The notes under the pieces: model-generated | What the model was told of the DNA's origin: nothing | The model's database searches: none | What the model saw: the letters and a program-made list of their open reading frames with translations, nothing else | Part shown: piece after piece, positions 57,805-64,000 of the stretch | Numbering within the stretch: position 1 is the stretch's first letter | Layout: each line of letters opens with the position of its first letter | Program-made: the position numbers and the translations under genes | DNA from: Spirillospora albida | GTDB taxonomy: Bacteria; Actinomycetota; Actinomycetes; Streptosporangiales; Streptosporangiaceae | Length of the DNA: 64,000 bases | Direction of reading: 5' to 3' | NCBI RefSeq assembly: GCF_000718255.1 | Contig: NZ_JOFJ01000006.1 | Span: forward strand, 1 to 64,000

Positions 57805-57815
57805 TCGTTCCGTTC

Positions 57816-57847
57816 GCGGGGCCGGGCGCCACGGCGCCCGGCCCCGC
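57816..57847 (+). terminator. strong terminator after rbpA
   Basis: A near-perfect 15-base inverted repeat (57816-57830 / 57833-57847) with a tiny loop begins 11 bases after the rbpA stop and is followed by CGTCTTCATT. Typical actinobacterial terminator. Confidence 0.85.
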
Positions 57848-58062
57848 CGTCTTCATTGCGTCGCCCTCGGCGTCGGGCCTTGACGGCCGCCCTTCTACGG
57901 GCGCCGCGTGCGATCGCTGCATCGCTCCGACTCGCCCGGAGGCTCGCTGCGCGATCAGGTTCTCGCTTCGCTCGAACCCGGCTTCGCTCGCGATCGCGAC
58001 GGTTCCGGTCGTTGACGGCTGAGGCGGGGTCCGTGCGTCCGGTCCCGGTGGTCGGCGCCCGC
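57848..58062. other. repeat-rich intergenic stretch before the glyA promoter
   Basis: No gene is supported here. The stretch is built of short related words: GCTTCGCTCG at 57965-57974 and 57981-57990, CGATCGC and CATCGCTCC variants, and CTCGCTGCGCGATC. They can fold into several overlapping hairpins. It resembles small REP-like intergenic repeats rather than coding sequence. It ends at the TATAGT -10 candidate (58063-58068) of glyA. Confidence 0.5.
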
Positions 58063-58070
58063 TATAGTGG

Positions 58071-58150
58071 CGCGTAACGCGACTGGCGCAGTCAAGGTGG
58101 ATGTGACCACCGGGAAGCGAATCCGTCCGCACACCGCGCGCCTGGGTGTA
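58071..58150 (+). ncRNA. ZTP (pfl) riboswitch aptamer upstream of glyA
   Basis: The conserved pfl/ZTP elements occur in order: ACGCGACTGGCG (58077-58088), a P2 stem GGTGG/CCACC enclosing GATGTGA, the ACCACCGGGAAGCG block (58106-58119) and the 3' GCGCCTGGGTG (58138-58148). By family knowledge it senses ZMP/ZTP, the signal of 10-formyl-tetrahydrofolate shortage, and glyA is a known target in actinobacteria. A TATAGT -10 stands at 58063-58068. A hairpin at 58150-58177 is the likely expression platform. No model search was run. Confidence 0.85.
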
Positions 58151-58177
58151 CGGGTCCCCATCTGCCGGGGTGCCCGT
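58150..58177 (+). promoter_or_regulatory. hairpin following the ZTP aptamer
   Basis: ACGGGT-CCCC (58150-58159) pairs with GGGG-T-GCCCGT (58167-58177) with one bulge and one G-U pair. It directly abuts the aptamer's last conserved bases, so it is placed to act as expression platform. No T-tract follows. Further down, CGGCGA (58186-58191) and TCGCCG (58206-58211) could enclose the GGAGG at 58201-58205, so translational control is also possible. Confidence 0.55.
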
Positions 58178-58210
58178 CAAGGCCCCGGCGAGAGCATCGC
58201 GGAGGTCGCC

Positions 58211-59476
58211 GTGCACGAACCCGCCGTTCCCCATCTGCAGGCCGCGGACCCGGACATCGCCGGGCTGGTCGAGGCGGAGGCGCGCCGCCAGTTCGAGAAG
58301 ATCCGGCTGATCGCGTCCGAGAACTACGTGTCGTCCGCCGTGCTGGAGGCGACCGGCACCGTCCTCACCAACAAGTACTCCGAGGGCTACGCCGGCAAGC
58401 GGTACTACGAGGGCCAGCAGAACGTCGACCCGATCGAGACCCTCGCGATCGAGCGGGCGAAGGCGCTGTTCGGCGCCGAGCACGCCAACGTCCAGCCGTA
58501 CTCGGGGTCGCCCGCGAACCTCGCCGTCTACATGGCGTTCCTGGAGCCGGGCGACAAGGTGATGGGGCTGGCGCTGCCGATGGGCGGCCACCTCACGCAC
58601 GGCTGGTCGGTGTCGGCGACCGGCAAATGGTTCACGCCCGTCCGGTACGAGGTGCGCCGCGACACCGGCCGCGTCGACATGGACGAGGTCCGCGACCTGG
58701 CGCTGAAGGAGCGGCCGAAGCTGATCTGGTGCGGTGGCACCGCGATCCCCCGGACGATCGACTTCCCGGCGTTCGCGGAGATCGCGCGGGAGACCGGAGC
58801 GGTGCTGGCCGCCGACATCGCGCACATCGCCGGGCTCATCGCGGGCGGCGCGCACCCGTCCCCTGTCGGCCACGCAGACGTCATCACCACGACGACCCAC
58901 AAGACGCTGCGCGGCCCGCGCGGCGCCATGATCCTGTCGACGGCGGAGCACGCGAAGGCGATCGACAAGGCGGTGTTCCCTGGCCTGCAGGGCGGCCCGC
59001 ACGACCACACGACGGCCGCGATCGCGGTCGCGCTGAAGGAGGCCGCCGAGCCGGGCTTCGCGGCCTACGCGCGGCAGGTCGTCGCGAACGCGAAGGCGCT
59101 CGCGGCGGCGCTGGCCGAGCGCGGCTACGACCTGATCTCCGGCGGCACCGACAACCACCTCGTCCTCATCGACCTGACGAACAAGGGGGTCGCGGGCAAG
59201 CCCGCCGCGCAGGCCCTCGACCGCGCGGGCATCGAGCTGAACTACAACGCGGTGCCCTTCGACCCGCGCAAGCCGTTCGACCCGTCCGGGCTGCGGCTCG
59301 GCACCGGCGCGATCACCACGCGCGGCCTCACCGAGGAGCGGATGCCGCGGCTCGCTGCGTGGATCGACGAGGTCGTGCGGAACGTGTCGGACGAGGCGGT
59401 GCTCGACCGGGTCGCCGCCGAGATCCGCGAGCTGATGGCGGCCTACCCGATGCCGGGCTGGGCGCCCGCCCCCTGA
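58211..59476 (+). CDS. glyA: serine hydroxymethyltransferase
   Basis: 421 residues from the GTG at 58211, five bases after GGAGG. PLP enzyme with the active-site Lys231 in TTTTHKTLRGPRG, the YSEGYAGKRYYEGQQNVD block near the N-terminus and LRLGTGAITTRG near the C-terminus. Converts serine plus tetrahydrofolate to glycine and methylene-tetrahydrofolate, the main source of one-carbon units. Controlled by the ZTP riboswitch upstream. Its end overlaps the convergent methyltransferase by 34 bases. Confidence 0.97.
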   Translation: MHEPAVPHLQAADPDIAGLVEAEARRQFEKIRLIASENYVSSAVLEATGTVLTNKYSEGYAGKRYYEGQQNVDPIETLAIERAKALFGAEHANVQPYSGSPANLAVYMAFLEPGDKVMGLALPMGGHLTHGWSVSATGKWFTPVRYEVRRDTGRVDMDEVRDLALKERPKLIWCGGTAIPRTIDFPAFAEIARETGAVLAADIAHIAGLIAGGAHPSPVGHADVITTTTHKTLRGPRGAMILSTAEHAKAIDKAVFPGLQGGPHDHTTAAIAVALKEAAEPGFAAYARQVVANAKALAAALAERGYDLISGGTDNHLVLIDLTNKGVAGKPAAQALDRAGIELNYNAVPFDPRKPFDPSGLRLGTGAITTRGLTEERMPRLAAWIDEVVRNVSDEAVLDRVAAEIRELMAAYPMPGWAPAP

Positions 59477-60243
59477 CCCCGCAGGACGGTGATCATGCGC
59501 CAGGCGTCCGGCGCGTCCAGGGGCACGGCGTCGTCGAAGTCACCGAGCCGGACGACCGCCTCCAGCCCGCCCGCGAGGCGGACGGCGGCGTCCAGCTCGG
59601 TGGCCGTCCAGAACCGGTAGGGCACCACGTCGCGGATCACGCGGGTGGCCCCGCCCTCGGTGATGGTCATCGTGACGTGGTCGTCGGCGATCTGCGTGAC
59701 CGGGTCGAGGCGGTCGCCGGGCTCGCCCCACCGGACGGACGCGCGCACGCCGTCCGCCTCGACCGTCCAGGCGGTGCCGACGCTGGGCTCGTCGGTGAGC
59801 CGGTCGCGCGGATGCGACATCTCGATCACGTACAGGCCGCCGGGCGCGAGGTGCGCGGCGGCCCGCCGCAGGTGCGCGACGAACGCGTCCAGCGTCATGA
59901 GGTGGGATGTCGAGTCCAGCATCGTGACGATGAGGTCGAAGCGGCGGCCGAGGTCGAACCGGGTCATGTCGTCCCGGACGACCTCGACCGCGACGCCGGC
60001 GGCCTTCGCCTCCCGCTCGGCGAACGCGCACATCACCGGGTTCAGGTCGAGCGCGGTCGCGGCGAGGCCCCGCCGGGCGAACTCGCGGGCGTGCTCACCG
60101 GGCCCGGCCGCGAGCTCCAGCACCGTCCGGACCGCCGTCCCGTGCGCCGCGCACCAGCGCAGGATCGCGTCGGTCTCGGCCGCCACGTCCCGGAAGGAGC
60201 AGGCCAGCGCGTACGCCCAGGGGTCGTCATAGATGCCGCTCAT
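59443..60243 (-). CDS. class I SAM-dependent methyltransferase
   Basis: 266 residues from the ATG at 60243. SAM motif I VLELAAGPGEHAREFARRG, motif II acidic ALDLNP, and DLIVTMLDSTSHL further on. The C-terminal half adds an antiparallel sheet (RVIRDVVPYRFWTATEL) typical of small-molecule methyltransferases of this group. Substrate unknown. Its start overlaps the end of the ACT-GNAT gene by 17 bases, so it is the second gene of that minus-strand unit. Confidence 0.88.
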   Translation of the reverse strand: MSGIYDDPWAYALACSFRDVAAETDAILRWCAAHGTAVRTVLELAAGPGEHAREFARRGLAATALDLNPVMCAFAEREAKAAGVAVEVVRDDMTRFDLGRRFDLIVTMLDSTSHLMTLDAFVAHLRRAAAHLAPGGLYVIEMSHPRDRLTDEPSVGTAWTVEADGVRASVRWGEPGDRLDPVTQIADDHVTMTITEGGATRVIRDVVPYRFWTATELDAAVRLAGGLEAVVRLGDFDDAVPLDAPDAWRMITVLRGQGAGAQPGIG

Positions 60244-61306
60244 CCCGCCATCCTCCCAGCGTGGCCGGGACGGGCGCACGGGCGGCCACCGGGAGCCTGA
60301 TCTCCAGGATGGCGGGGTCCGCGGTGCGGCGGGTGCGGCCGCCGAGGGAGGTCAGCAGGCGCCGGGTCCGGACGTTCTCGCTGAGCGCGGTGGCGCGCAG
60401 CTCGGCGAGGCCCCGGTCGCGGGCGAGGTCGAGCAGCAGGGTGGCGAGGACGCGGCCGAGCCCGCGCCCCTGCCAGGCGTCCTCGACGAGGAACGCGATC
60501 TCCGCGACGCCCGGGTCGACGACGTGGATGAGGTGCGCGAGGGCGAGCACCGAGCCGTCCGGTCCCTCGGCGACGAGGACGCGGCCGCGCGCGGGGTCGC
60601 AGAACTTCTCGAAGGCGCGGCGCGGCGGATACGGCTTCGGGCTGAAGTACCGCAGCCGGCGGCTGTCGGTGGAGCAGCGCTCGTGCAGGGCGCGGACCGC
60701 GTCGGCGTCGCCCGGGTCGATCGGCCGGACGGCGACGCGCGTCCCGTCGCGCAGGACGGCGGTGTGCACGCCCGGCCGGGGCCGCTCGGCGGGCGCGGCG
60801 GCGCGGAGCAGGGCGGCGGCGCGGGCCTCCTCCGTCGCGGTGAAGGGGAGCCCCCACCGCCGCAGCCGGACGGCGCGCTCCCCGCCGGCCGCGACGATGA
60901 GGGAGCAGGGGTCCGCCGGGGCGGCGGGCGGGACTCCGCCGATCCAGGCGGAGTCGTCGGCGCGCAGGAGCTCGGCGAGGACGGCGGGGGCGGCGTCGGG
61001 GTCGGACGCGAGCCGGGCCGCGAGGACGAGGGCGCGGGTCGGCTCGTCCACGAGGTCGTGCGGGCGGGCGGGGCGGACGGCGGTGCGGGCGCCCCCGGCG
61101 GCGCCGAGCGCCTCGGCGAGGTCGCGGCCGGCCTCGGGGCCGTCGCCGGCCGGGGCGTCCACGATGAACTCGTCGACGACTCCTTCGGGACCGACCTGGA
61201 CCGACAGGGAGAGGATGTTGGCGCCGCGGCCGGCGAGCGCGGCGGTGAGCAGGGCGAGCCGGCCCGGCCGGTCCTCGATCTCGGTGCGGATGCGGAAGAG
61301 CGGCAT
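60227..61306 (-). CDS. ACT domain-GNAT acetyltransferase fusion
   Basis: 359 residues from the ATG at 61306. N-terminal ACT domain (PLFRIRTEIEDRPGRLALLTA, ILSLSVQVGPEGVVDEF) in residues 1-75, a middle region of unknown fold, and a C-terminal GNAT domain (RPIDPGDADAVRALHERCS, AFLVEDAWQGRGLGRVLATLLLD with the acetyl-CoA loop). This architecture is known from actinomycete amino-acid-regulated lysine acetyltransferases, where Asn, Cys or Arg binding to ACT controls protein acetylation. The regulator here is not predictable. Divergent from the GNAT gene at 61521. Confidence 0.88.
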   Translation of the reverse strand: MPLFRIRTEIEDRPGRLALLTAALAGRGANILSLSVQVGPEGVVDEFIVDAPAGDGPEAGRDLAEALGAAGGARTAVRPARPHDLVDEPTRALVLAARLASDPDAAPAVLAELLRADDSAWIGGVPPAAPADPCSLIVAAGGERAVRLRRWGLPFTATEEARAAALLRAAAPAERPRPGVHTAVLRDGTRVAVRPIDPGDADAVRALHERCSTDSRRLRYFSPKPYPPRRAFEKFCDPARGRVLVAEGPDGSVLALAHLIHVVDPGVAEIAFLVEDAWQGRGLGRVLATLLLDLARDRGLAELRATALSENVRTRRLLTSLGGRTRRTADPAILEIRLPVAARAPVPATLGGWRDERHL

Positions 61307-61520
61307 GGAACGTTCCCTTCGGGGGTCTCCCGGTGCGGACGGCATCACTGTCGCCGCCGCCTGTTACGCCGCCGCTACGTCATCGTGTGCCGGGGGTTTC
61401 ACTTTCCCCACCCGGCTTGAGGAGCCCGCCGCGACGGCTTAGCGTTCGGTGGGCGATCGCCACCGGCGCCGGTCCGCCCGTCAACGATTCACGTCCGATG
61501 GACCATGCGAGGGAAGGTCG

Positions 61521-62093
61521 ATGAGCGAGGTGCTGCGTACCGGGCGGCTCGAACTGCATCCGGTCGGCTGGAGCGATCACGGGCCGCTGCTGGCGCACTG
61601 GACGGGGCCGCTCGTCCGGCGGCACCTGTTCGACGACCGGATGATCTCGCCGGCGCAGGTCACGGAGATCATCGAGGTGAGCGAGCGCGACTTCGCCACC
61701 GAGGGCTACGGGCTGTGGGCGCTCCGGCCCGCCGGCCCCGATCCGGCGCCGGCCGGGCCGCTGATCGGGGTCGCCGGGCTGCGCGGCCATGACGGGCCCC
61801 TCGACCGCCGGGTGGACGTCGAGATCGTCTACAGCCTGGAACCCGACCGGTGGGGGCGCGGCTACGCGGAGGAGGCGTGCCGGGCCGTCCTGGACTACGC
61901 CTTCGAGGTGGTGGGCCTGACCCGGGTCACGGCCGAGATCGACTGCGACAACGCCTCCTCGGCGGACGTGGCGGAGCGGCTCGGCATGCGGCCGTGGCGG
62001 GACGGCCCGGACGGTCCCGACGGCGCGGCCTACTACCAGGCGGACCGCACGATGTGGTTCGGATCACGTCGAACCGTGGACGCGTTTCAATAG
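61521..62093 (+). CDS. GNAT family N-acetyltransferase (RimJ/RimL-like)
   Basis: 190 residues. Starts with TGRLELHPVGWSDHGPLLAHW, has the acetyl-CoA binding pattern around EPDRWGRGYAEEACRAVLDYAF and ends with ASSADVAERLGMRPWR, as in the RimJ/RimL acetyltransferase_3 group. Acceptor unknown. ATG after GGGAAGGTCG; a TAGCGT -10 candidate lies at 61440-61445. The 213 bases between this and the ACT-GNAT gene form a divergent promoter region with no other feature seen. Confidence 0.88.
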   Translation: MSEVLRTGRLELHPVGWSDHGPLLAHWTGPLVRRHLFDDRMISPAQVTEIIEVSERDFATEGYGLWALRPAGPDPAPAGPLIGVAGLRGHDGPLDRRVDVEIVYSLEPDRWGRGYAEEACRAVLDYAFEVVGLTRVTAEIDCDNASSADVAERLGMRPWRDGPDGPDGAAYYQADRTMWFGSRRTVDAFQ

Positions 62094-62143
62094 ATCCGAT
62101 CGTTCTATGGCGCCTTCACTGCGCAATGCCACAGGATGGGCCC

Positions 62144-63565
62144 ATGAGCGTGGCTCCGCTGGCCCCCGGATTCCGCAACGGCGACGTCTCCTACTGGTAC
62201 CGGGTGTCCGGACGCCCCGAGCCCGGCCCGCCGCTGCCGGGCCCCGCGTCCGCCGACGTGTGCGTCGTCGGCGCCGGGTACACCGGCCTCTGGACGGCGT
62301 ACTACCTGAAGAAGGCGCGTCCCGGCCTGCGGGTGACGGTCCTGGAGCGGGAGTTCGCCGGGTACGGCGCGTCCGGCCGCAACGGCGGCTGGCTGCTCGG
62401 CGAGGTCGCCGGTTCGGTGGAGCGGTACGCCGCCCGGCACGGCCGGCCCGCCGCGATCGCCCTCCAGCACGCGATGTGGGACGCGGTCGACGAGGTCCTG
62501 CGGGCCGCCGCGCAGGAGGGCGTCGCGGCGGACGTGGTGAAGGGCGGCGTCCTGACGGTCGCCCGCAACGCCGCCCAGCGCGAGCGTCTCGAGGGGCTGG
62601 TGGCACAGTCCCGGGCATGGGGCTGGGGCGAGGACGACCTGATGCTGCTCCCGGACGCCGCGCGCGACGACCGGCTCCGCGTCGCGGGCGCGACCGCCGC
62701 CGCGTGGTCCCCGCACTGCGCCCGCGTGCAGCCCGCCGCGCTCGTCCAGGGGCTCGCCGGGGCCGTACGGCGGCTCGGCGTCGAGATCCACGAGCGGACG
62801 CCCGTCCTGCGGATCGAGCCCCGGCGCGGCGGCGCGCCCGCCCGCGCGGTCACCCCGCACGGCGACGTGACGGCCGAGTACGTCGTCCGCGCCACCGAGG
62901 GCTTCACCGCCGGGATCACCGGGCACCGCCGCGACTGGCTGCCGATGAACAGCTCCATGATCGTCACGACGCCGCTGCCGGACGCGGTGTGGCGGGAGAT
63001 CGGCTGGGACGGCCGCGAGCTCCTCGGCGACGCCGCCCACTACTACGTCTACGCCCAGCGGACCGCGGACGGCCGCATCGCCCTCGGCGGGCGCGGGAAG
63101 CCCTACCGGTACGGGTCCCGGATCGACGACGGCGGGCGCACCGATCCCGCCACGGTCGGCGCCCTCTGGTCGATGCTCACCGCGATGTTCCCCGCCGCGT
63201 CGGGGGAGCGGGTCGCGCACGCCTGGTCGGGCGTCCTCGGCGTGCCGCGCGACTGGTGCGCGACCGTCACCCTCGACCGCGTGACCGGACTCGGCCACGC
63301 GGGCGGCTACACCGGGCACGGCGTCGCCACCGCCAACCTCGCCGGGCGCACCCTCCGCGACCTGGTGCTGGGGGAGGACACGGCGCTCACCGCCCTGCCG
63401 TGGGTCGGCCACCGCGTCCGCCGCTGGGAGCCGGAACCCCTGCGCTGGCTGGGCGTCCAGGCCATGTACGGCCTGTTCCGGGCCGCCGACGGCCGGGAGG
63501 CCGCGTCACCGGACGCGAAGACGTCCGTCCTCGCCCGGCTGGCCGGGGCCGTGTCCGGCCACTGA
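62144..63565 (+). CDS. FAD-dependent oxidoreductase (DAO/gamma-glutamylputrescine-oxidase-like)
   Basis: 473 residues. Dinucleotide-binding motif DVCVVGAGYTGLWTAYYL near residues 38-55, then YGASGRNGGWLLGEVAG, the block seen in PuuB-type amine oxidases, and C-terminal GHAGGYTGHGVATANLAGRTL. It should oxidise an amine or amino acid with FAD. The substrate is not evident. It follows the GNAT gene by 50 bases on the same strand and may share its transcript. Confidence 0.9.
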   Translation: MSVAPLAPGFRNGDVSYWYRVSGRPEPGPPLPGPASADVCVVGAGYTGLWTAYYLKKARPGLRVTVLEREFAGYGASGRNGGWLLGEVAGSVERYAARHGRPAAIALQHAMWDAVDEVLRAAAQEGVAADVVKGGVLTVARNAAQRERLEGLVAQSRAWGWGEDDLMLLPDAARDDRLRVAGATAAAWSPHCARVQPAALVQGLAGAVRRLGVEIHERTPVLRIEPRRGGAPARAVTPHGDVTAEYVVRATEGFTAGITGHRRDWLPMNSSMIVTTPLPDAVWREIGWDGRELLGDAAHYYVYAQRTADGRIALGGRGKPYRYGSRIDDGGRTDPATVGALWSMLTAMFPAASGERVAHAWSGVLGVPRDWCATVTLDRVTGLGHAGGYTGHGVATANLAGRTLRDLVLGEDTALTALPWVGHRVRRWEPEPLRWLGVQAMYGLFRAADGREAASPDAKTSVLARLAGAVSGH

Positions 63566-63613
63566 CCCCGTCCGGGCGCGCGGAACGTCGGGGGTTGCTG
63601 CCATGATCCCCGC

Positions 63614-64000
63614 ATGGCTGACACGACGTACCGCAGGCTGAACGAGCTCGGCATCGCGACGGAGGACGCGGACGGCGCCGACGTCCTCGGGTTCCTCGAC
63701 GCGTGCGGGCTCGTCGTGTGGGCGCCGGCCGGCGAGGTCGCCGACCTGGAGGCGGCCTACCGCGAGTTCCTAGAGGACGCCGCGGCGTGCGGCGGCGCGC
63801 CCGTCGCCGACGTCGAGCTGGTCGTGGACGAGGACGGCGACGAGAGCCTGCACTTCCTGCGCGGCGGCGAGCCGGTGTGGTGGGCGGTCGAGCACCCCGA
63901 GCCGGGCCGCCTCGACCTTCAGACGATCATGGAGTGCGTCGACGACCTCGAACCCGCCGGCGACCCCCGCATGTTCTACGCGCTGCCCGGCGAGGACCCC
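63614..64000 (+). CDS. hypothetical protein, 3' end outside window
   Basis: An ATG at 63614 opens a frame that stays open to the window edge (129 codons). The product is acidic, with segments LNELGIATEDADGADVLGFL and LHFLRGGEPVWWAVEHPEPG and no signal peptide or membrane helix. Codon use matches neighbouring genes. I do not recognise the family. Confidence 0.7.
   Translation, partial: MADTTYRRLNELGIATEDADGADVLGFLDACGLVVWAPAGEVADLEAAYREFLEDAAACGGAPVADVELVVDEDGDESLHFLRGGEPVWWAVEHPEPGRLDLQTIMECVDDLEPAGDPRMFYALPGEDP

Overview
The window is very GC-rich chromosomal DNA from an actinomycete. Support for this comes from the gene content: RbpA, WhiA, SteA/SteB, TlyA, mycothiol-dependent formaldehyde dehydrogenase, a mycothiol-type DinB-fold protein, KstR-type operators and frequent GTG starts. 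A Thermomonosporaceae/Actinomadura-like organism is my guess from recall and was not tested. I saw no IS element, prophage, CRISPR array or tRNA. Most of the window looks like core chromosome with a few accessory islands.

Layout. 1-150: 3' end of a 5S rRNA gene and its terminator. 0.2-8 kb: an RGG-repeat/TPR protein whose reading frame is broken by one base, a Tat-exported PhoX-like protein, a DUF1015/metallo-hydrolase pair, a small TPR protein, a NagD-type phosphatase and an SCP2 protein. 8-18 kb: the conserved actinobacterial run tlyA-nadK-recN-steA-steB followed by three envelope-polymer genes (MraY/WecA-like, MurJ-like, GT4 glycosyltransferase). 18.2-21.6 kb: a yybP-ykoY (Mn2+) riboswitch in front of a TerC-family gene, then a double-domain acyl-CoA dehydrogenase with a KstR-like site. 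22-29 kb: lipoprotein/MoxR/VWA operon, membrane adenylate cyclase, mscR plus metallo-hydrolase, and a 3D-domain lipoprotein. 29-33 kb: stress genes (USP, a relic of Hsp20, OsmC) and membrane or unknown proteins. 33-37.5 kb: a four-gene set (dihydrodipicolinate-reductase-like, SDR, GMC oxidoreductase, enoyl-CoA hydratase) carrying a perfect KstR-type operator and a second palindrome shared by both promoters, suggesting steroid or related lipid catabolism. 38.5-42.6 kb: a small membrane protein and a 1210-residue Crp/Fnr-NB-ARC-TPR fusion. 43-51 kb: uvrA, two Rieske lipoproteins, an MscS channel and uvrC. 50.7-57.8 kb: rapZ-yvcK-whiA, gap-pgk-tpiA, secG and rbpA. 58-64 kb: a ZTP riboswitch in front of glyA, a methyltransferase, an ACT-GNAT acetyltransferase, a GNAT protein, an amino-acid-oxidase-type flavoprotein and a truncated unknown gene.

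How the parts fit. The window mixes genome maintenance (uvrA, uvrC, recN), envelope and division (steA/steB, MurJ-like, glycosyltransferase, whiA, rapZ/yvcK), central carbon and one-carbon flow (gap-pgk-tpiA, glyA), and lipid/steroid use. Regulation is unusually readable. There are two RNA switches. In the terC leader one CCTCC can pair either with the aptamer P1 or with the Shine-Dalgarno sequence. There are also two palindromic operator types in the lipid-catabolism genes. The least familiar protein is the Crp/Fnr-NB-ARC-TPR regulator, which has the AfsR layout but with a Crp module in place of the SARP DNA-binding domain.
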